Shown piece by piece: positions 7,958-17,703 of a DNA stretch of 64,000 nt. Under the pieces are notes generated by a model that saw nothing but the letters and a program-made list of their open reading frames with translations, made no database searches and was not told where the DNA came from. Both the position numbers and the translations under genes were made by a program. Position 1 is the first letter of the stretch. Every line of letters starts with the position of its first letter. Source of the stretch: an uncultured Clostridia bacterium (GTDB lineage Bacteria; Bacillota; Clostridia; Peptostreptococcales; Anaerovoracaceae); the NCBI GenBank assembly GCA_934255545.1, contig CAKQOE010000003.1, positions 31,311 through 95,310 on the forward strand, in the 5' to 3' direction.

Positions 7958-9352
7958 ATGAACATAAAAACAATGGATAATGATCTGCTCTCCATTCAGG
8001 AAGCAAGGATCCTGGCGGAAAACGCATCAGAGGCGCAGAAGATACTCGCGACATTTCCGCAGGAAAAAATAGATGAGATAGTAGCTCGTATGGCTGAGGC
8101 AGCTTCACTGCATGCAAATGAGCTTGCAGAGCTTTCAGCCGATGAGACCGGATACGGAAACAGTGTTGATAAGGCTATAAAAAACAGATTCGTCACAGAG
8201 TATCTTCCAAAGAAACTCAAGGACATGAAGTGTGTAGGTCTTATCGATGCTGATCCTGAAAACGGCATCATGGAAATAGGCGTGCCGGTCGGCGTTGTCG
8301 TAAGCATCTGTCCGGCTACAAATCCTGTATCAACTGCGATCTATACATCACTGATAGGTATTAAATCCGGCAATGCTGTTATAGTTTCGCCGCATCCTGC
8401 GTCAGCTAAGAGCGTAGGAAAGGTCATGAATGTGATGATAAGGGCCGCTGAGGGATACGGACTTCCTGAAGGAGCGCTTGCATATCTGCATACGGCTGCT
8501 TCAGCGGGCACAAGAGAGCTTATAAAAAACAGCTGCACTTCCATGATAATAGACACCGGTGTTCCGAAGCTCCTTAAGGACTCGTATTATTCAGGCAAGC
8601 CTGTAATATACGGAGGAAGAGGCAACGGACCTGCTTTTGTTGAAAAAACGGCTGATGTAAAAGCAGCCGCTGAAGCTATCGTAGCCAGCAAATCTTTTGA
8701 CTACGGCGTTGTTTCAGCGTCAGAGCAGTCAGTAGTAGTTGACAGAGACGTCGCAGACGCGATGCGCGATGCAATGAAAGCTGCCGGAGCTTATTTTATG
8801 ACGGATGAAGAAGCTGAAAAGCTCGGATCTGTTCTTTACTTCCCTAATGGGGGAGCAAACAAGGTCCTTATCGGAAGACCTGCTTCAGAGCTGGCTCTTA
8901 CAGCGGGATTCAAGGTTCCTTCAGGGACGAGAGTCCTTGTATCGGAGCGCAGATATGTAGCGGCAAACAATCCGTATGAACGCGAACTGCTTTGTCCGGT
9001 CCTTGCATTCTATATAGAAGACGACTGGATGAACGCATGCGAAAAATGTATTGAGCTTCTTCTTACGGATAAGAAGAGTCACACTCTTGTGATACATTCA
9101 AACGATCCGGAAGTTATCAGTCATTTCGCAATGAAAAAGCCTGTAAGCAGGGTGCTTGTCAATACATCTTCCGTATTTGGAAGCATGGGTGCGACAACAA
9201 ACCTTTTCCCTGCTATGACGCTCGGAAGCGGCGCAGCAGGCAAGGGTATCACATCAGACAATGTTTCTCCGATGAACCTTATCTATAAGCGCAAGGTCGG
9301 TTATGGTGTAAGGACGCTGGAAAGCCTTGGACTGGGCGTGCCGAAAAAATAA
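7958..9352 (+). CDS. Aldehyde dehydrogenase-like protein lacking the catalytic Cys
   Basis: 464 residues of the acylating aldehyde dehydrogenase family (EutE/PduP). The fold is complete: cofactor segment PATNPVSTAIYTSLIGIKSGNAV, and KSFDYGVVSASEQS around the active site. At the catalytic position residue 253 is Ser; the paralogue at 19262 has Cys251 in the matching TICASEQ. A CoA-acylating dehydrogenase should not work without this thiol, so a structural, regulatory or hetero-oligomer role is likely. It lacks the C-terminal encapsulation tail of the paralogue. Its codon use is less biased than its neighbours', suggesting lower expression. Confidence 0.85.
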   Translation: MNIKTMDNDLLSIQEARILAENASEAQKILATFPQEKIDEIVARMAEAASLHANELAELSADETGYGNSVDKAIKNRFVTEYLPKKLKDMKCVGLIDADPENGIMEIGVPVGVVVSICPATNPVSTAIYTSLIGIKSGNAVIVSPHPASAKSVGKVMNVMIRAAEGYGLPEGALAYLHTAASAGTRELIKNSCTSMIIDTGVPKLLKDSYYSGKPVIYGGRGNGPAFVEKTADVKAAAEAIVASKSFDYGVVSASEQSVVVDRDVADAMRDAMKAAGAYFMTDEEAEKLGSVLYFPNGGANKVLIGRPASELALTAGFKVPSGTRVLVSERRYVAANNPYERELLCPVLAFYIEDDWMNACEKCIELLLTDKKSHTLVIHSNDPEVISHFAMKKPVSRVLVNTSSVFGSMGATTNLFPAMTLGSGAAGKGITSDNVSPMNLIYKRKVGYGVRTLESLGLGVPKK

Positions 9353-9410
9353 AAAAGTTATGTAATATAATTTTAACTAACAAAATTTAAATTATTTAAG
9401 AGGTGAAATT

Positions 9411-12005
9411 TTGGACATTCGTGAATTTTCAAACCGCATCGCGGAAGCAACAAAAGATATGTCTGAACAGGAACGCGCATCTCTCATGAAGATGTTCGAA
9501 TCAGTATCTGATCACGTTTCTGCTGTTAAGCCTGAGGACGTGGCTCACCACGACACTCACGAAGGCAAGATGACATATTATTCATCTATAGCTGCAGCTA
9601 CTACAGAAGTTGACGAAGACGGAGTACCAAAGGGTCCTACAGAAAGACTCGTAAAGCTTAAGGAAAACTTCCTCGAGCAGGTACCTTCTATTACAACATA
9701 CAGAGCTCGCGCAGTAACTAAGATCACTAGGGAAAACCCTGGTATGCCTAAGATCCTTCTTAGAGCAAAGTGCTTCAGATACTGCTGCGAAACAGCTCCA
9801 CTCGTTATCCAGGACAACGAACTGATCGTTGGTGCTCCAAACGGCGCTCCAAGAGCAGGTGCATTCTCTCCTGATATCGCATGGAAGTGGATGGTAGATG
9901 AGATCGATACTATCGGTACAAGACCTCAGGACCCATTCTACATTTCAGAAGAAGATAAGAAGATCATGAGAGAAGAGCTCTTCCCATTCTGGGAAGGCAA
10001 GTCAGTTGACGAATACTGTGAAACTCAGTACAGAGAAGCAGGCGTATGGGAACTTTCAGGCGAATCTTTCGTTTCTGACTGCTCATACCACGCAGTAAAC
10101 GGCGGCGGCGACTCAAACCCTGGTTATGACGTTATCCTCATGAAGAAGGGTATGATCGACATCCAGAACGAAGCTAAGGAACATCTCGCAAAGCTCGACT
10201 ACGAGAATCCTGAAGACATGGATAAGATCTATTTCTATAAATCAGTAATCGAAACTACAGAGGGTGTTATGGCTTATGCAAGACGTATGTCTGAGTATGC
10301 TGAACAGCTCGCTGCCAAGGAAGCTGATCCTAAGAGAAAGGCTGAGCTCCTCCAGATCGCAAAGGTAAATGCAAAGGTTCCTGCGCACAAGCCTGAAACA
10401 TTCTGGGAAGCTATCCAGGCAGTATGGACTATCGAATCACTCCTCCCTGTAGAAGAAAACCAGACAGGTATGTCTATCGGCCGTGTTGACCAGTATATGT
10501 ACCCATTCTACAAGCATGATATCGAATCAGGTCACATGAACAACTTCCAGGCATTCGAGCTCGCAGGCTGCATGCTCATCAAGATGTCTGAAATGATGTG
10601 GATCACAAGTGAAGGCGGTTCTAAGTTCTTCGCCGGTTATCAGCCATTCGTTAACATGTGCGTAGGCGGTGTTACAAGAGCAGGTCAGGATGCTACAAAC
10701 GAACTTACTTACCTCCTCATGGATGCAGTAAGACACGTAAAGATCTATCAGCCATCACTCGCGTGCCGTATCCACAACAAGTCACCACAGAAATATCTCA
10801 AGAAGATCGTTGACGTTGTACGTTCAGGCATGGGCTTCCCTGCTTGCCACTTCGATGATACTCATATCAAGATGATGCTCGCTAAGGGCGTTTCTATCGA
10901 AGACGCGAGAGACTACTGCCTCATGGGCTGCGTAGAACCACAGAAGTCAGGAAGACTTTACCAGTGGACTTCTACAGCGTACACTCAGTGGCCTATCTGC
11001 ATCGAGCTCGTTCTCAACCATGGTGTTCCACTGTGGTACGGTAAGCAGGTATGCCCTGACTTCGGCGATATCGAACAGTACAAGACTTATGAAGAATTTG
11101 ATCACGCTGTAAAGGAAATGATCAAGTACGTTACTAAGTGGACTGACGTTGCTACTGTAATTTCACAGAGAGTACACAGAGACCTCGCTCCAAAGCCACT
11201 CATGTCTATCATGTATGAAGGCTGCATGGAAAAGGGTAAGGACGTATCTGCAGGCGGCGCTATGTACAACTTCGGACCTGGTGTTGTATGGTCTGGTCTT
11301 GCTACTTACGCTGACTCAATGGCAGCTATCAAAAAGCTCGTATTTGACGACAAGAAATATACATTAACTCAGCTCAACGAAGCACTCAAGGCTGACTTCG
11401 AGGGTTATCCTCAGGTTAAGGCTGACTGCCTCGCAGCTCCTAAGTATGGTAACGATGATGACTACGCTGACCTCATCGCAGCTGATATCATCAACTTCAC
11501 TGAAATGGAACACAGAAAGTTCAAGACTCTCTACTCTGTACTGAGCCACGGTACACTTTCTATTTCAAACAACACTCCGTTTGGTCAGCTCCTCGGCGCT
11601 TCAGCAAACGGCCGTGATGCATGGACTCCGCTCTCAGACGGTATCTCACCAACTCAGGGTGCTGACTACAAGGGCCCTACAGCTATCATCAAGTCTGTAG
11701 CTAAGCTCTCAAACGACAACATGAACATCGGTATGGTACACAACTTCAAGCTCATGGCTGGTCTCCTTGACACACCTGAAGGCGAGAATGGTATCATCAC
11801 TCTGCTGAGAACAGCATGCGCATTCGGAAACGGAGAAATGCAGTTCAACTATATCGACAACAACACTCTGATCGAAGCTCAGAAGCATCCTGAACAGTAC
11901 AAGGACCTCGTAGTTCGTGTAGCAGGATACAGCGCATTCTTCACAGAACTCTGCAAGGATGTACAGGATGAGATCATCAGCAGAACTATGTTAAACCATT
12001 TCTAA
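9411..12005 (+). CDS. cutC: Choline trimethylamine-lyase, glycyl radical enzyme
   Basis: 864 residues from a TTG start with an AGAGGTG site. CutC cleaves choline to trimethylamine and acetaldehyde using a glycyl and a thiyl radical. Residues match the known CutC active site at a constant offset of 18 from the Desulfovibrio enzyme: Tyr226, Asp234, Phe413, Cys507 and Glu509 (GCVEP), Thr520, Tyr524, and the glycyl radical Gly839 (RVAGYSAFF). Length fits the shorter CutC of GRM1-type loci (~850), not the ~1150-residue GRM2 form. The extra N-terminal residues ([16 protein letters not shown]) look like an amphipathic helix that could target the enzyme to the shell. Codon use is extremely biased, which suggests very high expression. 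Confidence 0.95.
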   Translation: MDIREFSNRIAEATKDMSEQERASLMKMFESVSDHVSAVKPEDVAHHDTHEGKMTYYSSIAAATTEVDEDGVPKGPTERLVKLKENFLEQVPSITTYRARAVTKITRENPGMPKILLRAKCFRYCCETAPLVIQDNELIVGAPNGAPRAGAFSPDIAWKWMVDEIDTIGTRPQDPFYISEEDKKIMREELFPFWEGKSVDEYCETQYREAGVWELSGESFVSDCSYHAVNGGGDSNPGYDVILMKKGMIDIQNEAKEHLAKLDYENPEDMDKIYFYKSVIETTEGVMAYARRMSEYAEQLAAKEADPKRKAELLQIAKVNAKVPAHKPETFWEAIQAVWTIESLLPVEENQTGMSIGRVDQYMYPFYKHDIESGHMNNFQAFELAGCMLIKMSEMMWITSEGGSKFFAGYQPFVNMCVGGVTRAGQDATNELTYLLMDAVRHVKIYQPSLACRIHNKSPQKYLKKIVDVVRSGMGFPACHFDDTHIKMMLAKGVSIEDARDYCLMGCVEPQKSGRLYQWTSTAYTQWPICIELVLNHGVPLWYGKQVCPDFGDIEQYKTYEEFDHAVKEMIKYVTKWTDVATVISQRVHRDLAPKPLMSIMYEGCMEKGKDVSAGGAMYNFGPGVVWSGLATYADSMAAIKKLVFDDKKYTLTQLNEALKADFEGYPQVKADCLAAPKYGNDDDYADLIAADIINFTEMEHRKFKTLYSVLSHGTLSISNNTPFGQLLGASANGRDAWTPLSDGISPTQGADYKGPTAIIKSVAKLSNDNMNIGMVHNFKLMAGLLDTPEGENGIITLLRTACAFGNGEMQFNYIDNNTLIEAQKHPEQYKDLVVRVAGYSAFFTELCKDVQDEIISRTMLNHF

Positions 12006-12100
12006 TTCTAATTAAAAACGCTTAAGAAACTTACGCAGGGCAAGCCTTTGAAAAGCTTCCCTGCAGGCAAGTTTCTCAACTTGAACCGGAGGTTTTGATT

Positions 12101-13051
12101 ATGAGCAATGTTGAAGGAAGCTCTATCGAGAGAAAAGCGTTCATATTCAACAAGCAGAAATACAATATGTATGATGGCCCCGGTGTCAGAACACTGGTTT
12201 TTTTCAAAGGCTGTCCGCTGAGATGTAAATGGTGCGCAAATCCGGAAGGACTTGAAAGAAAGTACCAGATAATGCTCAGACCGACAAGCTGTGTCGGATG
12301 CGGTGCGTGCGTTCCGGCCTGCCCGCAGGGCCTTCACAGCATATCAGATACCGGAGAGCATCTTATAGACAGGACTAAGGACTGTATAGGATGCGGCGCA
12401 TGTGTAGAAGCGTGCAATTATTCGGCGCTGAAAGTAGCCGGTGAATATGCAACGATATCTGAACTTCTTGATTATGTCGAGGAGGACAGAGCATTCTATG
12501 AGCAGTCAGGCGGCGGTGTAACCCTCGGCGGCGGTGAAGTAACTGCACAGCCGAAGGCAGCAGAAAGTCTGCTGATGGCATGTAAACAGAACGGTATCCA
12601 TACCGCGATAGAAACATGCGGTTATACAAAAAAAGAAACTATCCTGAGGATAGCTGAGTACGTAGACCTGTTCCTGTTTGATATAAAAAATATCGATCCG
12701 GACAGACACTATGATCTCACAGGCGTAAGGAACGAGATCATCCTCGAAAACCTTAAAGCGCTCCTTCAGAATAAGAAAAATGTAAAAATCAGAATGCCTC
12801 TGCTTAAGGGGATAAATGACAGCGAAGAGGAGATCAGAGGTGTTATCGATTTCCTCATGCCATTTAAAAATTATAGAAACTTCCAGGGGATAGATCTCCT
12901 GCCGTATCATAAGCTCGGCGTAAACAAATACGTTCAGCTTGGCATGGACTATCCTGTAGAGGGAGATCCTTCACTGACAGATGATGATCTGGACAGAATA
13001 GAAGGCTGGATCAGCGAGTATGACTTTCCTGTTAAAGTCATCAAGCATTAA
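12101..13051 (+). CDS. cutD: Choline TMA-lyase activating enzyme (radical SAM)
   Basis: 316 residues from ATG 12101, which has GGAGG 8 bp upstream; a TTG two codons earlier is less likely. It generates the glycyl radical on CutC using S-adenosylmethionine. The radical SAM cluster is Cys38, Cys42, Cys45 (CPLRCKWC), followed by two ferredoxin-like clusters ([11 protein letters not shown] and [11 protein letters not shown]), as in glycyl radical activases. GGGEV and later SAM-binding segments are present. It directly follows CutC, as in all cut loci, and codon use is less biased than that of CutC, which fits a catalytic activase. Confidence 0.93.
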   Translation: MSNVEGSSIERKAFIFNKQKYNMYDGPGVRTLVFFKGCPLRCKWCANPEGLERKYQIMLRPTSCVGCGACVPACPQGLHSISDTGEHLIDRTKDCIGCGACVEACNYSALKVAGEYATISELLDYVEEDRAFYEQSGGGVTLGGGEVTAQPKAAESLLMACKQNGIHTAIETCGYTKKETILRIAEYVDLFLFDIKNIDPDRHYDLTGVRNEIILENLKALLQNKKNVKIRMPLLKGINDSEEEIRGVIDFLMPFKNYRNFQGIDLLPYHKLGVNKYVQLGMDYPVEGDPSLTDDDLDRIEGWISEYDFPVKVIKH

Positions 13052-13071
13052 CAGGAAGGGGTGCGGAAAAT

Positions 13072-13425
13072 ATGGGCGAATTGCACGAAAAAGTCACAGA
13101 CCGCATCATACAGGAATCGGTACCTGGAAAACAGGTAACTATAGCTCACGTTATAGCCTCACCTACGCATGATATATATGAAAGGCTGGGGATCGATGAT
13201 AAGGGCGCTATCGGCATACTTACGATATCACCTTATGAAGTAGCGATAATAGCCGCAGATATTGCTACAAAAGCCGCTGATGTAGAGATAGGCTTCCTTG
13301 ACAGATTCACAGGATCCGTTGTAATATCAGGCGATGTACAGAGTGTTGAAACGGCGCTTCACGAAGTTACCGAAAAGCTCTGCAACCTGCTTGATTTCAC
13401 TACGGTACCGGTAACAAGGACCTGA
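13072..13425 (+). CDS. Permuted BMC-H shell protein, EutS/PduU type (copy 2)
   Basis: 117 residues. It has the same architecture as the gene at 4343: [20 protein letters not shown], then [20 protein letters not shown] and [16 protein letters not shown]. It follows CutD by 20 bp and precedes a EutP-like GTPase by 14 bp, repeating the gene order of copy 1. The two proteins are clearly related but divergent, so this is an old duplication or separate acquisition. Confidence 0.87.
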   Translation: MGELHEKVTDRIIQESVPGKQVTIAHVIASPTHDIYERLGIDDKGAIGILTISPYEVAIIAADIATKAADVEIGFLDRFTGSVVISGDVQSVETALHEVTEKLCNLLDFTTVPVTRT

Positions 13426-13439
13426 GAAGGAAGCGCATA

Positions 13440-13904
13440 ATGATCGTTGGCCCGAGAAACTGCGGTAAAACTTCTCTGGCTAACAGACTTAACAGATACA
13501 CCGGTCCGCTGAGGAAAACTCAGGACACGATCTATGGAAAGTACACTATAGATGTTCCAAGCGCATTTCTTGAAAATACAGATATGTACAAGCATCTCAT
13601 AGCACTTTCACAGGATGCCTGGTGCGCCCTTATAATGGTAAACCAGGAAAGGATAGAACATGTTTATTCTCACGCGTTCGCCAACGCGCTGCTGTGCCCG
13701 TCTTTCGGAGTTATCGGAAAGTCGGACCTGGCACCTGAAAACGAAGCAGTATGCGTTAAGCAGCTGCAGACGGCGGGAGCGCGCGAACCGTATTTCAGAG
13801 TAAACCTGTTAGCTGAAAACGGAACGGATGAACTAGAAGGATTCCTCCGGGAATTCTACAATGAAAGGAACAGGGGCTTAGATGAGATTCATAACAGAAA
13901 ATGA
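13440..13904 (+). CDS. EutP/PduV-like small GTPase (copy 2)
   Basis: 154 residues. P-loop GPRNCGKTS begins near residue 4 and the G4-like motif is GKSD. The DxxG segment is weak (TIDVPSAFLE), as is common in this family. Its end overlaps the start of the next gene by 23 bp. Its role in compartment biology is unsettled. It is more divergent in the switch region than copy 1 and may have lost GTP hydrolysis. Confidence 0.8.
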   Translation: MIVGPRNCGKTSLANRLNRYTGPLRKTQDTIYGKYTIDVPSAFLENTDMYKHLIALSQDAWCALIMVNQERIEHVYSHAFANALLCPSFGVIGKSDLAPENEAVCVKQLQTAGAREPYFRVNLLAENGTDELEGFLREFYNERNRGLDEIHNRK

Positions 13905-14310
13905 ATTGAGAGACCTGTACAGGCAGGAACACTTCACAAGCTTCACCCTTCAGACCAATGAAAGACTCACACCGGGAGGAAGACAGTATCTTCTGGATCA
14001 CGGGATCAATATGTATGACGCCGAAAATCCGGCGCCTGCAGATACACCGGCAGCAACAGTTGACGGACATACCGCAGCACCTGCTGCGCAGCCTGCTCCT
14101 GTGCCGGTCGCTCCGCCTGAACCAAAGGTCAGCTTTGACCAGATGTTCATGAGTGAAACAGGGATGTCAAGACAGGAGCTCCTTCTGAGAGTTCAGTCAC
14201 TCGAAAAGATGAGTCTTGCAATAGCAGAAGAACTTCGTATGATCAGCAGTGTGTTAGGAGGCGAAAAAGAATCATGCCAGACAACGGAAACGGAAACGAC
14301 AGATCTTTAA
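13882..14310 (+). CDS. EutT/EutQ N-terminal-like protein with Pro/Ala linker and coiled coil
   Basis: 142 residues. Residues 1-50 (MRFITENELRDLYRQEHFTS, then LTPGGRQYLLDHGI) match the N-terminal segment of EutT and, more loosely, EutQ. No cobalamin adenosyltransferase domain follows. Instead a Pro/Ala-rich linker (~50-80) leads to a helical end (SRQELLLRVQSLEKMSLAIA) likely to form a coiled coil. This looks like a targeting or assembly adaptor rather than an enzyme. It overlaps the GTPase upstream and EutJ downstream, so all three are translationally coupled. Confidence 0.7.
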   Translation: MRFITENELRDLYRQEHFTSFTLQTNERLTPGGRQYLLDHGINMYDAENPAPADTPAATVDGHTAAPAAQPAPVPVAPPEPKVSFDQMFMSETGMSRQELLLRVQSLEKMSLAIAEELRMISSVLGGEKESCQTTETETTDL

Positions 14311-15137
14311 CTTTCGAATACTGCGATCAGATGGTCGCTGACTTTGAGAAAGTGATCAAACATCCTATAAAGGAAAGATCATCTGTTTATTACACAGGCG
14401 TAGACCTCGGTACTGCATGCGTAGTACTTGCGGTCCTCGATGAAAACAGACGTCCGGTAGCGGGCGCTTACAGATACGCCGATGTAGTAAGAGACGGAAT
14501 GGTAGTTGATTACATCGGAGCAGTAAGAATAGTAAGAGAACTCAAGGAACAGATAGAAGAACAGCTCGGCACTGAATTGATATATGCAGCAGGAGCGATC
14601 CCTCCGGGAACAGATCTTCTTGATTCAGGCGCTGTAAAGAATGTTATCCAGGGTGCCGGCTTTGAGCTTACAAATCTGCTCGACGAATCAACAGCAGCTA
14701 ACGAAGTACTGAAAATGAAAAACGGCGCAGTTGTCGATATCGGCGGCGGTACTACAGGTATTTCGATCTTCAAGGACGGAAAAGTAGTATACATCGCTGA
14801 CGAGCCGACAGGCGGTACTCATTTCTCACTCGTTGTTTCAGGAGCTTACAAGCTTCCGTTCGACGAAGCAGAACTTTACAAGAGAAATGAAGATAATCAC
14901 AAGGAACTTTTACCTGTGCTCAAGCCTGTTATCGAAAAGGTAGCGTCTATCATCAGCAGACATATTGCAAAGTACGATGTTGATGAGATATCACTGGTTG
15001 GAGGTACCTGCTGCTTAACCGGTATCGAAGGAATAATCCAGAAGAGCACCGGTGTTTACACGCACAAGCCAAAGAACCCTATGTTCGTAACTCCGCTTGG
15101 TATAGCGCTCAGCTGTACTGATGAGCCTGTAGATTAA
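14274..15137 (+). CDS. eutJ: EutJ-like chaperone (actin/Hsp70 fold)
   Basis: 287 residues. The phosphate-binding motifs of the actin/Hsp70 ATPase fold are clear: VDLGTACVVLAVLDE near residue 45 and VVDIGGGTTGISIFKDG near residue 150, with a third, ISLVGGTCCLTG, near the end. EutJ is thought to help fold or reactivate cargo enzymes of microcompartments. The start overlaps the previous gene by 37 bp. Length is normal for EutJ (~280). Confidence 0.85.
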   Translation: MPDNGNGNDRSLTFEYCDQMVADFEKVIKHPIKERSSVYYTGVDLGTACVVLAVLDENRRPVAGAYRYADVVRDGMVVDYIGAVRIVRELKEQIEEQLGTELIYAAGAIPPGTDLLDSGAVKNVIQGAGFELTNLLDESTAANEVLKMKNGAVVDIGGGTTGISIFKDGKVVYIADEPTGGTHFSLVVSGAYKLPFDEAELYKRNEDNHKELLPVLKPVIEKVASIISRHIAKYDVDEISLVGGTCCLTGIEGIIQKSTGVYTHKPKNPMFVTPLGIALSCTDEPVD

Positions 15138-15162
15138 CTTAGAGAAAAGAGGTTGGAATCAA

Positions 15163-15468
15163 ATGGAAATCAGAATGATAAAATCTCCTTCTAAGGGAAC
15201 ACTTGACATACTGATGAGACGCAAGGGTTCGCTCAAGAGCGAAACTCCGGATTGCGTCGACGCGGTAGGCCTCATACAGGGAAGAATGATAGAAATGGTC
15301 GTTGCGGCCGACATAGCGGAAAAAGCTGTGGGAGTAACAGTAGAAGACATACGCGGAAGCTGTCCTCAGAATATGATCCTGCTGGCGATATTCGGCGATA
15401 CAGCATCAGTTGAGTCCGCTCTCGCGGACATAAAGGCAAAAGCAAAGGAGGGTATGGAAACATGCTGA
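15163..15468 (+). CDS. Divergent permuted BMC-H shell protein
   Basis: 101 residues. It has N-terminal strands IRMIKSPSKGTLDILMRRKG before a BMC core (DAVGLIQGRMIEMVVAADIA, MILLAIFGDTASVESALADI). The order resembles the permuted EutS/PduU layout, but the PGK pore hairpin is missing and the region SCPQNM replaces the usual pore loop. It ends 7 bp inside the EutN gene. It is a third permuted-type shell gene in this locus and the most divergent. Confidence 0.8.
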   Translation: MEIRMIKSPSKGTLDILMRRKGSLKSETPDCVDAVGLIQGRMIEMVVAADIAEKAVGVTVEDIRGSCPQNMILLAIFGDTASVESALADIKAKAKEGMETC

Positions 15469-15728
15469 CAGCGAGACTTACAGGTAATATATGGTCAACA
15501 CGAAAGGCAGAGTCCCTCAACGGCTTTAAGCTGATGCAGGCAGAAATAATCGGCGGCGGGATAGATTCCGGCAAAAGGATCATCGTAATAGATAATATAA
15601 GCGCCGGTATCGGAGACAGAGTAATAATAACGACCGGATCGTCAGCCAGACGAATGCTCGGAGATGACGATCTTCCGGTCGATGCAGTTGTAGTCGGCAT
15701 CATCGATGATGACTGTGACTTTGAATAA
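15462..15728 (+). CDS. eutN: BMC-P pentameric vertex protein (EutN/CcmL family)
   Basis: 88 residues: MLTARLTGNIWSTRKAESLN, then LMQAEIIGGG and DNISAGIGDRVIITTGSSAR, the EutN/CcmL fingerprint. Pentamers of this family cap the twelve vertices of the icosahedral shell. It is the only vertex gene in the locus. It overlaps the preceding shell gene by 7 bp and is 16 bp before PduS. Confidence 0.92.
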   Translation: MLTARLTGNIWSTRKAESLNGFKLMQAEIIGGGIDSGKRIIVIDNISAGIGDRVIITTGSSARRMLGDDDLPVDAVVVGIIDDDCDFE

Positions 15729-15744
15729 AGGGAGGTCTGTTTAA

Positions 15745-17064
15745 GTGGATCTTATAGAACAGATCAAAGCAGCAGGAGTCGTGGGCGCAGGCGGTGCTGG
15801 CTTCCCGACTTACGCTAAATTCGGTTCGCCGGCTGATTACCTGCTGATGAATGCAGCAGAGTGCGAACCGCTCCTGAGAGTAGACCAGCAGCTCCTGGCT
15901 ATATACACAGACGAGATCCTTAAGGGTTTTGATATGGCTGCGAAGGCTGCAGGAGTTAAAAAGGCTATTATCGGAATAAAGGTAAAGCATCACGAAGTTA
16001 TCGACCTTTTAAGAAAAAGGATCGGAGAACTCGGCATGGACATAGAAGTAGGCGAGCTTCCTGATATCTACCCTGCCGGTGACGAGCAGGTACTTGTTTA
16101 CCAGCTTACAGGCAGAGTCGTTCCTGAAGCAGGCATTCCTATCAACGTAGGATGTATCGTCTGCAACGCTGAGACAGTCCTCAATATCTACAGAGCATCT
16201 GAGGGTAAGGCTGTAACAGAAAAGTTCATAACGCTTGCCGGAGATATTCCAAACAGAATGACTGTAAAGGTTCCTGTAGGAACACCTGTCATAGATGTCC
16301 TGAAGCTTTCGGGAATCGAAGACTTCAGCGATTATGCTGTTATCGACGGCGGTCCTATGATGGGTTCTGTCATGGCAGACCTTAACGGTCACGTTATAAA
16401 GAAAAACAAGGGCTTCATCATCCTCAGAAAGGATCACTATCTTATCCGCAAGAAGTCAACTACGATGGAACAGGCTAAGAGAGTGAACAAAGCTACATGC
16501 GAGCAGTGCAGGATGTGTACTGACCTCTGCCCGAGATTCCTTCTCGGACACAGCGTAGCTCCTCACAAGATGATGAGAGTCATGAACTACAATATCGACG
16601 ATCTTGAGGGTCAGAAGGTAGCGCAGCTCTGCTGCCAGTGCGGACTTTGTGAATTCTTCTCATGTCCTGCGGGCCTCCACCCTAAGATGGCAAATATGTA
16701 TTTCAAGGACAGACTTGCTGAGCAGGGTCTCAGATATACTCCTTCAAAGACAGAATTTGAACCGAGAAATATCAGAGATATGCGCCTTGTCCCAAGCAAG
16801 CGTCTTGTAGCGAGAATAGGTCTTAAGAATTTCGACAGACCTGCTCCTATGAGTGATGTAAAGATCGAGCCTTCAGTTGTAAGAATAGCTCTCCGCCAGC
16901 ATGTAGGCGGTCCGGCTCAGCCGGTCGTAACTGTCGGTCAGAGCGTTACAGCAGGACAGCTCATCGGAAACGTTCCTGAAGGTAAGCTGGGAGCTACAGT
17001 TCACAGCAGCATAGACGGAACTGTTTCAGAAGTAACAGCTGATTATATTGAGATAAGGAGGTAA
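15745..17064 (+). CDS. pduS: PduS-like RnfC-type flavo-iron-sulfur oxidoreductase
   Basis: 439 residues from a GTG start with GGGAGG. A flavin/NAD site, GAGGAGFPTYAKF, lies near residue 12. Two four-cysteine [4Fe-4S] motifs follow: Cys252, 255, 258, 262 (CEQCRMCTDLC) and Cys296/297, 299, 302, 307 (CCQCGLCEFFSC). A C-terminal barrel-sandwich-like domain starts near residue 380 (VGQSVTAGQLIGNVPEGK). PduS proteins pass electrons to or from the compartment lumen and partner with the PduT shell protein, which is the next gene here. Confidence 0.9.
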   Translation: MDLIEQIKAAGVVGAGGAGFPTYAKFGSPADYLLMNAAECEPLLRVDQQLLAIYTDEILKGFDMAAKAAGVKKAIIGIKVKHHEVIDLLRKRIGELGMDIEVGELPDIYPAGDEQVLVYQLTGRVVPEAGIPINVGCIVCNAETVLNIYRASEGKAVTEKFITLAGDIPNRMTVKVPVGTPVIDVLKLSGIEDFSDYAVIDGGPMMGSVMADLNGHVIKKNKGFIILRKDHYLIRKKSTTMEQAKRVNKATCEQCRMCTDLCPRFLLGHSVAPHKMMRVMNYNIDDLEGQKVAQLCCQCGLCEFFSCPAGLHPKMANMYFKDRLAEQGLRYTPSKTEFEPRNIRDMRLVPSKRLVARIGLKNFDRPAPMSDVKIEPSVVRIALRQHVGGPAQPVVTVGQSVTAGQLIGNVPEGKLGATVHSSIDGTVSEVTADYIEIRR

Positions 17065-17069
17065 TGATT

Positions 17070-17615
17070 ATGAGAGCTATTGGTATGGTTGAATTCAACA
17101 GCATAGCAAGAGGCATTTATGCGGCAGATCAGATGGTCAAGACTTCCGAAGTTGAAATCGTAACAGCTGCTTCAACATGCCCCGGAAAATACATTGCGAT
17201 CGTTCACGGCGACGTGTCAGCGGTAGAAGAATCTGTTCAGGCAGGCGAAAAGGAAGCCGGAGAGTTTTATGTTGACTCTATGGTGATCCCTAATGTTGAT
17301 GCAGGTGTATTCCCTGCGATCACAGGCGCTACTATGCCTGAAAGGATCGGCGCGATCGGCATCATGGAGTCTTTCTCCATTTCAACGATGATCATCTGCG
17401 CAGACCAGATACTTAAGGCTGCCGATGTTGAAAGCATCGAGCTCAGGCTCGGCAACGGACTCGGCGGTAAGTCATACTTCACTTTCACAGGTGATGTATC
17501 CGCTGTACAGGCAGGCTCAAGCGCGGGCGTTGCCATCGCGAAGGAGAAGGGACTTCTCGTAAATTCAGAAGTTATTCCTTCACCTTCACACAGGCTTGTC
17601 GAATCACTTTTATAA
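17070..17615 (+). CDS. pduT: BMC-T tandem-domain shell protein, PduT type with Fe-S Cys
   Basis: 181 residues from ATG 17070, which has AAGGAGG 8 bp upstream; ATG 17064 is only 2 bp from that site. Two BMC domains: AIGMVEFNSIARGIYAADQM and AIGIMESFSISTMIICADQI. Cys37 in STCPGKY is at the place of the PduT cysteine that holds a [4Fe-4S] cluster at the pore of the trimer. With PduS immediately upstream, this pair probably makes an electron conduit through the shell. Confidence 0.9.
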   Translation: MRAIGMVEFNSIARGIYAADQMVKTSEVEIVTAASTCPGKYIAIVHGDVSAVEESVQAGEKEAGEFYVDSMVIPNVDAGVFPAITGATMPERIGAIGIMESFSISTMIICADQILKAADVESIELRLGNGLGGKSYFTFTGDVSAVQAGSSAGVAIAKEKGLLVNSEVIPSPSHRLVESLL

Positions 17616-17703
17616 TAATTAATATATATAATGATTAAAAAGTGATAAAGTGCCGCTCCGGCGGCGAATATAAATATGAAAATAAACGAAAGGATGTGTA
17701 TGC

